Assembly: GCA_025996695.1 (NCBI GenBank)
Contig: BNTP01000137.1
Location: forward strand, 1-5,996
Direction of reading: 5' to 3'
DNA: 5,996 bases
Source: Bacteroidia bacterium
Lineage (GTDB): Bacteria; Bacteroidota; Bacteroidia; Bacteroidales; Azobacteroidaceae
In this document: in pieces, positions 1 to 4,878 of the stretch
Layout: each line of letters opens with the position of its first letter
Position numbering within the stretch: position 1 is the stretch's first letter
Program-made: the position numbers and the translations under genes
Notes under the pieces: generated by a model
What the model was told of the DNA's origin: nothing
Databases searched by the model: none
The model's input: only the letters and a program-made list of their open reading frames with translations

Positions 1-57
1 ACATCACGATGCCAACCATCACTACGCCATGCCCCGGTGTTAGGACAGATGATTTTT

Positions 58-1464
58 TCATTTTTTGTCCCCCTTTCCTGTTATCAGCCAAACCAAAGAA
101 ACGCCGGCTTGTGTTGGACCGAAATAGTGCAAATGTTCCATATCGCGTTGAATATATTTTTCACTGTTATGACTGTAATCATAGAGATAGTAAGTTCCCG
201 TAGCGTAACCAAGTCCCAAACTGAAATTCACTCGCAGGGAACGGTTAAGCACATGCGAATAGCCACAAGTCAATCCGACGGAATAACTGTCGCGACTCAA
301 ATTGCCGTAATCCGTTGGATTATCCTTAAAGAGTCTAATGTCATAATTGAACAATGAGCCGTAAACTCCTGCGTACCAGCCGGATAGAGGTCTATAATTC
401 CCGTTTGCGCTCAATTGAGGATTAAGCCAATAGCGTGCTTCCGCCCAAAGTGCCTGAATGCGATAGCTCAGATAGTTAGGGTCTCTATTATCCCACCACA
501 TCCAAATACCTTGCACGGATGCCGAAATGTGAGGTGAAAGCACAGCTTCCAAATAGAGATTAGGCACCAGCACGACATCGTAGAGCAGGTTGCTGCCTAA
601 AGCAATCGGTGGCATTTTCCATGAAGAGGAGTTTCTAAGAGCGGGAGGGTAGGGGTATTCCCTCTCTTTTGTAGCCCAAATGGTGTCATGAAGCCAAACG
701 GTGTCATGAACATAGATGGTGTCGTGAATCGCTACCGGAACGCTTTCCTCAAGAGTGGCAGTACCTTGCCTAATCTGTTCTGTGTACATGCGCAACGGAC
801 TGCTTTCGCCGGGAGGAATATAACTGCCGTCTTTCATCTTCAGGCGCACCGAAGCATATTGCAATTGAGGATAAATAACATTTTTCAGATATGTTTGTGT
901 GCCGGCATCAGATGTTCGCAATTTGTGCAAGACAAAAATGTTTTTCAGATATGATTGTGTGCCGGTATCAAATGTTCGCATCAGAGATTTGCTGTTGAGC
1001 CACAGAAGTATTTTGTCGCGCGACGGCAAATCGTCTTCTGCCTCAATCAAAGCCTTAAAGCCGTCCCAATCAATGCCGATAGCAGAAGTATGGATGCGAG
1101 TTTTCGGAAAATCGGGATGCTTCCTTAAAATATAGTGCTTCATTGTCTCGGCACGCCGAATAGACAAACCTTCGTTATGCGACACACTCGCGATGGGCGA
1201 AGCTGCGGCAGTAATTAACAAAGAGTCAATTTGTGTGTAAATTTCCGGACTGGCCAAGAGCGATTCCAAAGAATCAAACATTGCTGCATTGCCTCTGAGG
1301 TCGCGTTCAAGAAACGTTTTGTCCATTCTGAACGAAAAGATTTTTGGCATGAGATGTTGTGCTACAACAAGTTGCGGTACGAAAGCAAAGAGGACGATGC
1401 TTGCGAAAAAGCAAAATCCGACCACGCGTAATTTACTAAACCGATGTCGTTTACATTCCAACAC
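58..1464 (-). CDS. DUF3575 domain outer-membrane-type protein with OmpA-like N-terminal region
   Basis: The 468-residue protein begins with a basic n-region and a hydrophobic core (about residues 14-35, ending VVAQ), a likely Sec signal peptide. Residues 80-150 (ITAAASP..., then LSIRRAETMKHYIL) resemble the OmpA-like segment often found in these proteins. Residues 247-262 hold three HDT[IV] repeats. Residues 286-468 are a DUF3575 domain, from LGSNLLYDVVLVPNLYLE to the terminal GVSLVWLITGKG. The family is typical of Bacteroidota envelopes and is often found near fimbrillin-type genes; its exact role is unknown to me. Residues 163-182 and 183-202 are an in-frame 20-residue duplication. The start is uncertain: no in-frame ATG precedes the signal peptide, so GTG at 1464 (or TTG at 1461) must serve. 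The promoter lies so close that the mRNA may be nearly leaderless. Family call firm; start and function less so. Confidence 0.88.
   Translation of the reverse strand: MLECKRHRFSKLRVVGFCFFASIVLFAFVPQLVVAQHLMPKIFSFRMDKTFLERDLRGNAAMFDSLESLLASPEIYTQIDSLLITAAASPIASVSHNEGLSIRRAETMKHYILRKHPDFPKTRIHTSAIGIDWDGFKALIEAEDDLPSRDKILLWLNSKSLMRTFDTGTQSYLKNIFVLHKLRTSDAGTQTYLKNVIYPQLQYASVRLKMKDGSYIPPGESSPLRMYTEQIRQGTATLEESVPVAIHDTIYVHDTVWLHDTIWATKEREYPYPPALRNSSSWKMPPIALGSNLLYDVVLVPNLYLEAVLSPHISASVQGIWMWWDNRDPNYLSYRIQALWAEARYWLNPQLSANGNYRPLSGWYAGVYGSLFNYDIRLFKDNPTDYGNLSRDSYSVGLTCGYSHVLNRSLRVNFSLGLGYATGTYYLYDYSHNSEKYIQRDMEHLHYFGPTQAGVSLVWLITGKGDKK
881..980. repeat. in-frame 60-bp tandem duplication inside the DUF3575 gene
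   Basis: Bases 881-920 and 941-980 match at 37 of 40 positions, offset by exactly 60 bp. The protein therefore contains two adjacent 20-residue units beginning RTFDTGTQSYLKN and RTSDAGTQTYLKN. The second half of each 60-bp unit has diverged. It lies between the OmpA-like part and the DUF3575 domain and may lengthen the linker. Confidence 0.85.
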
Positions 1465-1468
1465 AATG

Positions 1469-1500
1469 CAAAGGTAATACGTTTTTTTTAATCTTCCAAA
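1469..1500 (-). promoter_or_regulatory. Bacteroidota-type promoter for the DUF3575 gene
   Basis: Read on the minus strand, TTTG (1500-1497) is followed by a 20-nt spacer and TACCTTTG (1476-1469). This matches the Bacteroidota housekeeping pattern TTTG-N19-21-TAnnTTTG. The TAnnTTTG box ends only five bases before the GTG start at 1464, so transcription would begin at or next to the start codon. Confidence 0.7.
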
Positions 1501-1930
1501 TTTTATTTAAAATGTGCCTGTTTATTTTCGCACATAATTACTATTATGTTTAATAGAATTTTTGACGCACCCCACTGATGCCATCTAAGCCCTTTTTGAA
1601 AAAAATTTGTATGGTAAGTAGATTTTGTTTATCTTTGCAAAAGCATTTGAAACAAATGGAAGAAAAAGAAAAAATAAAATCAGGTTTGCTCAAACGAAAG
1701 TCTGGATGAAGGAATTGGCAATACAGGGCGATTATTTGCGGAATATGAATATCTGCTTTGCAAATCTTTATGGGGACTTCTAAAAATACCAAATTTACAA
1801 TTTGATTTTACAACAAAGCCGAAGTCCATTTAAACTCTGTCCAAAATCGGGGGCAAAGTTAGGCAAAAATTCTATGCAACCCAAACTTTTTTGCTGTTTT
1901 TGTGCGGAAATCTATCTATCTATCTATCTA
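1501..1930. other. AT-rich intergenic stretch without a convincing gene
   Basis: No frame here has both a start and credible coding content. Short plus-strand frames after 1656 (a 17-codon ATG frame ending at 1709, and other frames open to about 1780-1830) could be remnants of a decayed gene, but I recognise no family. The stretch contains a plus-strand promoter match and, at its right end, a TCTA repeat next to the transposase stub. Confidence 0.5.
1606..1637 (+). promoter_or_regulatory. orphan Bacteroidota-type promoter match, plus strand
   Basis: TTTG (1606-1609), a 20-nt spacer and TATCTTTG (1630-1637) fit the TTTG-N20-TAnnTTTG pattern exactly. Transcription would start near 1643, just before ATG at 1656. 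That ATG opens only a 17-codon frame (MEEKEKIKSGLLKRKSG) ending at 1709. The site may belong to a decayed gene or a small RNA, or be chance in AT-rich DNA. Confidence 0.4.
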
Positions 1931-1932
1931 TC
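1911..1932. repeat. TCTA tetranucleotide microsatellite, 5.5 copies
   Basis: Twenty-two bases of uninterrupted TCTA units abut the stop codon of the truncated transposase frame (1931-1933). Such tracts change length by slippage. Here the tract marks or lies near the breakpoint where transposase homology ends. Confidence 0.9.
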
Positions 1933-2125
1933 ATATACTTACGTCTGCTGAAAATAAGTCTTTTAACCCTTGATTTAATGTCGGACGGGACATCTTTGTC
2001 AAACGACATATGAGTGATTTTCCGCCTCTACCTATTTGATATGCTTCGGCGGAAAAGACTATGCGCCTTTGCTTTTCGTTTAAATGGGGAGAGATTAACG
2101 ATAACTTTTCTTTGAGATGTTCCAT
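1931..2125 (-). pseudogene. truncated ISAzo13-type transposase (N-terminal stub)
   Basis: The 64-residue frame MEHLKEKLSLISPHLNEKQRR... resembles the N-terminal DNA-binding part of ISAzo13/Rhodopirellula-type transposases, as I know the family. The matching features are the LNEKQRR start, SAEAYQIGRGGKS, and a helix-turn-helix-like TKMSRPTLNQGLKDL (about residues 43-57). Full transposases run several hundred residues with a DDE catalytic domain. Here homology stops after GLKDL and a stop follows seven codons later, next to the TCTA tract. No DDE part is visible elsewhere in the window, so this is almost certainly a non-functional relic. Its left breakpoint is near 1950. Its right side abuts the broken cassette gene at about 2140-2200, consistent with insertion into that gene. 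Confidence 0.65.
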
Positions 2126-2129
2126 GACG

Positions 2130-2137
2130 CAAAGTTA
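2130..2137 (-). promoter_or_regulatory. possible -7 box of the transposase stub
   Basis: TAACTTTG on the minus strand fits TAnnTTTG and lies four bases before the ATG at 2125. The matching upstream box is poor (AGTG where TTTG is expected), so this is a weak call. Confidence 0.25.
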
Positions 2138-2159
2138 GCTATAATTTTTGATACTTACA

Positions 2160-2290
2160 CTATAAATGTAAAATTAATTTACGGACATTTCCTAAGTCTC
2201 TCGCCGCATCAAGCGCGCATGATACATTTTGATCGGTGGCCGGCCATTGTATAGCCATCACGAGGATTGCACACATTACAATTTTTTCAT
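2160..2290 (-). pseudogene. 5' remnant of a fourth cassette gene, frameshifted and truncated
   Basis: The ATG at 2290 lies 19 bases after a leader hairpin, as in the intact cassettes (18-22 bases). It reads ATG, six A, then TTGTAA, a stop after three codons. With one more A in the tract the frame would read MKKIVMCAILVMAIQWPA, a signal peptide much like MNKIVKIILLL in the 4228-4779 gene, and would run open to TAG at 2160-2162. The actual frame from ATG at 2276 gives 38 residues, MCAILVMAIQW... to ...VRKLILHL. The CC and QWGC motifs are absent, so most of the gene is missing. The break coincides with the transposase stub. I read it as a cassette killed by insertion plus a one-base slip; a sequencing error in the A tract would account for the slip only. 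Confidence 0.55.
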
Positions 2291-2309
2291 ATCATTTCAT
2301 TTTTTATTT

Positions 2310-2349
2310 GTCAGAGGAGATTCAAGAATATCCATAAAGCCCACCCGAC
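2310..2349 (-). promoter_or_regulatory. leader hairpin of the broken fourth cassette
   Basis: On the minus strand the arms GTCGGGTGGG and CTCCTCTGAC pair with one mismatch and three G-U pairs. The position relative to the start codon and the loop (GGATATTC) match the other three leader hairpins, though this copy is the most decayed. Confidence 0.5.
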
Positions 2350-2360
2350 CTGTTACAATT

Positions 2361-2538
2361 AATTATTTTAGTAATTCATATACGACATCAGCCACGGACA
2401 AGCAGTATGCGTTGATTTGGCCGACGTTCGTTTCCAATAATCCAACCGCCTGTGTATCCAATTTCATTGTCGGCGAGGGTGTCGGGGGACAACCCCGAAC
2501 ACCAAAGGACACTCTAAAACAAGCGTCGGCGATGACAA
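2361..2538 (-). repeat. intergenic module, copy C (downstream of the 2572-3114 gene)
   Basis: This is one of three modules of about 180 bp that follow the cassette genes (others 3181-3360 and 4004-4184). It is the most divergent copy. It keeps the TTGTCATCGCCGACG start, a palindrome at 2478-2503 (arms GGTGTCGGGG and CCCCGAACACC with a GACAA loop as read on the plus strand), and the TATATGAATTACTAAAA end. Its length stays aligned with the other copies without obvious indels in the last 105 bp. Confidence 0.75.
2363..2467 (-). CDS. possible 34-residue small ORF inside module C
   Basis: ATG at 2467 opens MKLDTQAVGLLETNVG... ending ...VADVVYELLK at TAA 2363-2365. The frame is open further upstream to 2551, but without an ATG. 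The same frame in modules A and B has equal length and related residues (KID, QAVEQLE, YELLKK) but two in-frame stops each. It could be a surviving small gene, a relic of a coding ancestor, or a chance frame in a conserved RNA element. I see no known family. Confidence 0.2.
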   Translation of the reverse strand: MKLDTQAVGLLETNVGQINAYCLSVADVVYELLK

Positions 2539-2571
2539 TGCTTATTATCCTCTATAATTGCACGGATATTA

Positions 2572-3114
2572 TTATTGATACGGGGGTGGATTTTGCCAAA
2601 GGCATACATCAAGTGCGGGGCGGCGTTGATCGAAAGTTGTTTTTGCGGCCCTTATTTCGTCTGAACTTTGCCTGATCCACCCAGTCGATGCTATAAGGGC
2701 TGGCAGATCGCACCCCCATTGTACTCCGCGTACATTATCCCACGATGGATCCATTATATTTTTGTAGGCCTGGGCGCGGTCCGCGGCGTTTTTTACTTCG
2801 TTAGCTATCGCATTGCAAGGGGGCGGCACGATATCCTTAGTTACTGCCCAATAATGGATCATCGACTCCGCGATAGGATCGCTAACTTCGACTTTCACTT
2901 TGCACCCCATTAGATGGGAGTTGACTAATGTTCGTACCGGCTCGCAACAATTACTTGGTATAAATCCACCCGCCCGCGTGATCGGTAGAGTGTAAGCCAC
3001 AAGGGTCGCTTCACTGCCAACCAAATCATTGTTAGTTACACTTGAATGTTCTTGGGCGGATGCATCCGATAATATTATCGAAAGCCCGATAATTACAAAT
3101 ATATTTTTCTTCAT
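2572..3114 (-). CDS. secreted Cys-rich cassette protein (180 aa), unknown function
   Basis: Residues 1-20 (MKKNIFVIIG...SDASA) form a typical Sec signal peptide with cleavage expected after ASA. No lipobox Cys is visible. The mature part carries FIPSNCC (51-57), C71, C100, VQWGCD (131-136) and C171. CC, C100, the QWGC Cys and C171 align with both paralogs (3404-3937 and 4228-4779) at nearly constant spacing: 43-47 residues from CC to the middle Cys, 34-35 to QWGC, 36-38 to the last. An even set of Cys suggests disulfides in a periplasmic or extracellular product. Outside these positions similarity is low. The first residues MKKNIF are shared with the 3404-3937 paralog. The start is supported by the signal peptide and the leader hairpin 18 bases upstream. 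I do not recognise the family. Confidence 0.75.
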   Translation of the reverse strand: MKKNIFVIIGLSIILSDASAQEHSSVTNNDLVGSEATLVAYTLPITRAGGFIPSNCCEPVRTLVNSHLMGCKVKVEVSDPIAESMIHYWAVTKDIVPPPCNAIANEVKNAADRAQAYKNIMDPSWDNVRGVQWGCDLPALIASTGWIRQSSDEIRAAKTTFDQRRPALDVCLWQNPPPYQ

Positions 3115-3131
3115 AAATTTTTTATTTTTAA

Positions 3132-3172
3132 TGCCTGAGGAGTATCCGGGAAATTCTCAGTACTCCTCGACA
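3132..3172 (-). promoter_or_regulatory. leader hairpin of the 2572-3114 gene
   Basis: GAGGAGTA and TACTCCTC form a perfect 8-bp stem around a 16-nt loop. The stem extends through TGTC against GGCA with one bulged A. It ends 18 bases before the ATG. Its place and pairing match the leader hairpins of the neighbouring cassettes. Confidence 0.7.
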
Positions 3173-3180
3173 AATTATAT

Positions 3181-3360
3181 TTAATTTTTTTAATAATTCA
3201 TATAACACTATATTTGACACGGCGAAAATGCTGCATATTTAGTAGCAATAATCTTCTAACTGTTCAACTGCCTGTCAATCTATTTTTACTGACGGCTATG
3301 GTCTCGGGGGACAACCCCAAACACCAACCGACACGCCGGAACCAACGTCGGCGAAGTCAA
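3181..3360 (-). repeat. intergenic module, copy A (downstream of the 3404-3937 gene)
   Basis: Read on the minus strand, the module begins TTGACTTCGCCGACG. It contains a short stem CGCCG/CGGCG, a GC-rich palindrome at 3300-3325 around the same GACAA loop as copy C (arm pairing less perfect), a 60-nt core (3235-3294) that differs from copy B at a single base, and ends TATATGAATTATTAAAAAAA. No TAnnTTTG promoter pair is evident, and no U tract follows the palindrome, so it is not a classical terminator. Confidence 0.85.
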
Positions 3361-3403
3361 CGTTTAATATTCTCTATGCGCGCGTAATAATATTCTCGCT
3401 GTA

Positions 3404-3937
3404 CTAAAGCTCGATATTAATAGGTATATTCATGCACTGACCAAACAACCAGCACATAGCCGCCTTATCGAAAAGCTGTCCTTTCGCAGCGCCTCTCAGC
3501 ACGTAGAATGTCCACGCATATGCTAATAACCCTTCTGCGTTACATCCCCATTGTCTTGCTGATATATAATTCCAATGACGTATGAGTAGGTCTAAACCTT
3601 TATCCCAAGTATCATTTTCATACATGTCGAGCCAATTTGCCAGGCATACGTCGCCCGGTGCTGGGGGTGTTGCGGCGTACGCGTCGAGCACGAAATCGAT
3701 CCGTTCATGATAGAACCACAATTGTTCTACATCTTCAAGCATTCCTTGTAGCATTTTATCAACCAGTTGTTGCACTTGCGGTAAGCAACAGTCGCTAGGC
3801 ACGTAGCTTAGGCGTATTTCAGTAATTTTAACGGGGTCAAGCGTCACCCCGGCAGTCGTTGCCGGCGGGTTTGACGTGGCGGATGTAACTGAAGTGGCCG
3901 TGCACAGCGCGATAATTAAAAATATATTTTTCTTCAT
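3404..3937 (-). CDS. secreted Cys-rich cassette protein (177 aa), unknown function
   Basis: The signal peptide is MKKNIFLIIALCTATSVTSA (1-20), almost identical at its start to that of the 2572-3114 paralog. The mature protein has YVPSDCC (45-51), C98 in DVCLANWLD, RQWGCN (128-133), C162 and C168. C168 lies 36 residues after QWGC as in the paralogs; C162 is extra. The region between CC and C98 is probably helical and rich in L, Q and E, and the N-terminal 25 mature residues are rich in Thr, Pro and Val. C98-LANWLD resembles PCWLDW in the 4228-4779 paralog. The gene lies between modules B and A, about 290 bp from each neighbour. A wide spacing with a leader element at each gene argues for individual control of each cassette. 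Family not recognised. Confidence 0.75.
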   Translation of the reverse strand: MKKNIFLIIALCTATSVTSATSNPPATTAGVTLDPVKITEIRLSYVPSDCCLPQVQQLVDKMLQGMLEDVEQLWFYHERIDFVLDAYAATPPAPGDVCLANWLDMYENDTWDKGLDLLIRHWNYISARQWGCNAEGLLAYAWTFYVLRGAAKGQLFDKAAMCWLFGQCMNIPINIEL

Positions 3938-3954
3938 AAATATTTTATTTTTAA

Positions 3955-3996
3955 TGTCTGAGGAGTATCCCGGAAATCCTCAACTTTCCTCGGACA
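3955..3996 (-). promoter_or_regulatory. leader hairpin of the 3404-3937 gene
   Basis: TGTCCGAGGA pairs with TCCTCAGACA at nine of ten positions, with one C-A mismatch, around a purine-rich loop containing GGATTTCC. The TAAATTTG just before the 5' arm resembles a -7 box, but no TTTG lies about 20 bases upstream, so I do not call a promoter. Confidence 0.65.
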
Positions 3997-4003
3997 AATT
4001 TAA

Positions 4004-4184
4004 TTTAATTTTTTTAGTAATTCATATAACACTATATTAGACGCATCGAAAATGTAGGATATTTAGTAGCAATAATCTTCTAACTGTTCAACCGCCTGTC
4101 AATCTATTTTTACTGACGACAATGGTGTCGGAGGACAACCCCGTACCTCAACTTACACGCCGAAACAGTCGTCAGCGAAGACAA
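4004..4184 (-). repeat. intergenic module, copy B (downstream of the 4228-4779 gene)
   Basis: It has the same order of parts as copy A: TTGTCTTCGCTGACG start, a CGCTG/CGGCG stem with a G-U pair, a palindrome at 4124-4149 (CGGGG against CTCCG, loop TTGTC), the 60-nt core at 4059-4118, and a TATATGAATTACTAAAAAAA end. Differences from copy A lie outside the core and partly preserve pairing. Confidence 0.85.
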
Positions 4185-4227
4185 CCGTTTCATTCTTTCG
4201 TTATTGCTCGGGTGTTATCATATTTGA

Positions 4228-4779
4228 TTAGTGCGGAGCACAATAATGATTGAATCCTAAGATCGCATTTGATCTAAGATCCATCTTATGAGTCGCATCT
4301 AAGAACCGGTCAGCCATTCGAGCTACAGCTTTTGACAATCCCACGAAGTCACATCCCCATTGTTTGGGGGCGATAAATAATTCATATTCATATATACACA
4401 TCGTGGATGGCATTATCCACTCCGGAGTCTGCCAAATAAGATGCCAATCCAGCCAACATGGGTTGTTCCAAGCCGGTTCGGTTGCACGTGCGCGCTTTTC
4501 CATATCCCACAGATTGTCTTGATCGCGCTTCAACCGTGCAGCGTCCGATCGAGCGTGGTTCAAAAGTGCGTCCACGATTTTGCGTGCCGTTTTATTACAG
4601 CAGTTACTTTTAATAAATGGAGCAACGCCCACTTTTTCCATTTCATTCGTACTGCTAAGTTTGCCTCCTGTTTGCTCAGTAAATTGTATCTTATCTTGTA
4701 CCTTCTTCGGAGGTGTTATTGCTGTAGCGTTTAACGGCAACAAAGCTAAAAGCAATATTATTTTAACTATTTTGTTCAT
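4228..4779 (-). CDS. secreted Cys-rich cassette protein (183 aa), unknown function
   Basis: I start the gene at ATG 4779. That start gives a clean signal peptide, MNKIVKIILLLALLPLNATA, and places the leader hairpin 22 bases upstream. A longer frame from 4830 would add 17 residues translated from the hairpin itself. The mature protein has FIKSNCC (55-61), PCWLDW (C108), C128, KQWGCD (139-144) and C180 close to the C-terminus, the same Cys layout as its two paralogs with C128 extra. Residues 62-105 are charged and probably helical (KTARKIVDALLNHARSD onwards). It is the first cassette after the glycine-rich protein gene, 99 bp downstream, and that gap has a leader hairpin but no intergenic module. 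They may be co-transcribed. Function unknown; an immunity-like or adhesin-like exported role is only a guess. Confidence 0.75.
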   Translation of the reverse strand: MNKIVKIILLLALLPLNATAITPPKKVQDKIQFTEQTGGKLSSTNEMEKVGVAPFIKSNCCNKTARKIVDALLNHARSDAARLKRDQDNLWDMEKRARATEPAWNNPCWLDWHLIWQTPEWIMPSTMCIYEYELFIAPKQWGCDFVGLSKAVARMADRFLDATHKMDLRSNAILGFNHYCAPH

Positions 4780-4801
4780 TATATTTATTTTATTTATTAA
4801 T

Positions 4802-4842
4802 GTCAGAGGAGTATCTTGGAATCTATACAATACTCCCCCGAC
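4802..4842 (-). promoter_or_regulatory. leader hairpin of the 4228-4779 gene
   Basis: GTCGGGGGAGTAT and ATACTCCTCTGAC pair over all 13 positions, with two G-U pairs where other copies have Watson-Crick pairs or mismatches. This is the best-formed copy. It lies in the 99-bp gap after the glycine-rich protein gene. Confidence 0.75.
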
Positions 4843-4878
4843 CAGTTATTTTTGAATATTTTATTGCTCACATCGAAA

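Noticed and set aside
1..19. Start of a next minus-strand gene (ATG at 19-17, reading MVGIVM)
   Set aside because: Only six codons are visible and no promoter or homology supports it. Neighbours of DUF3575 genes often follow closely, so it remains possible.
37..357. 106-codon plus-strand frame at the left end
   Set aside because: It is antisense to the well-supported DUF3575 domain.
1550..1792. 80-codon minus-strand frame
   Set aside because: Its composition is that of AT-rich non-coding DNA (many F, I, K, C), there is no promoter or signal, and it lies over the plus-strand promoter match.
2160..2215. Ankyrin-like segment (ALDAARDLGNVRKLIL) in the remnant gene
   Set aside because: It resembles part of an ankyrin repeat, but about 18 residues next to an insertion junction are too few, and the intact paralogs show no such repeat.
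2229..2675. 148-codon plus-strand open frame across module C
   Set aside because: It runs antisense through the leader hairpin, the module and the 3' end of the 2572-3114 gene, and the parallel frame in copies A and B has stops upstream. The conserved part is discussed as a finding, but I do not support a gene of this length.
3300..3325. Rho-independent terminator at the module palindrome
   Set aside because: The stem is GC-rich, but no U run follows on the transcribed strand and it lies about 80 bases after the gene stop.
2310..4842. Integron cassette array or CRISPR
   Set aside because: The period and hairpins recall integron cassettes, but I could not find paired attC core sites and no integrase is in the window. 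The repeats are too long and contain genes, so CRISPR is excluded.
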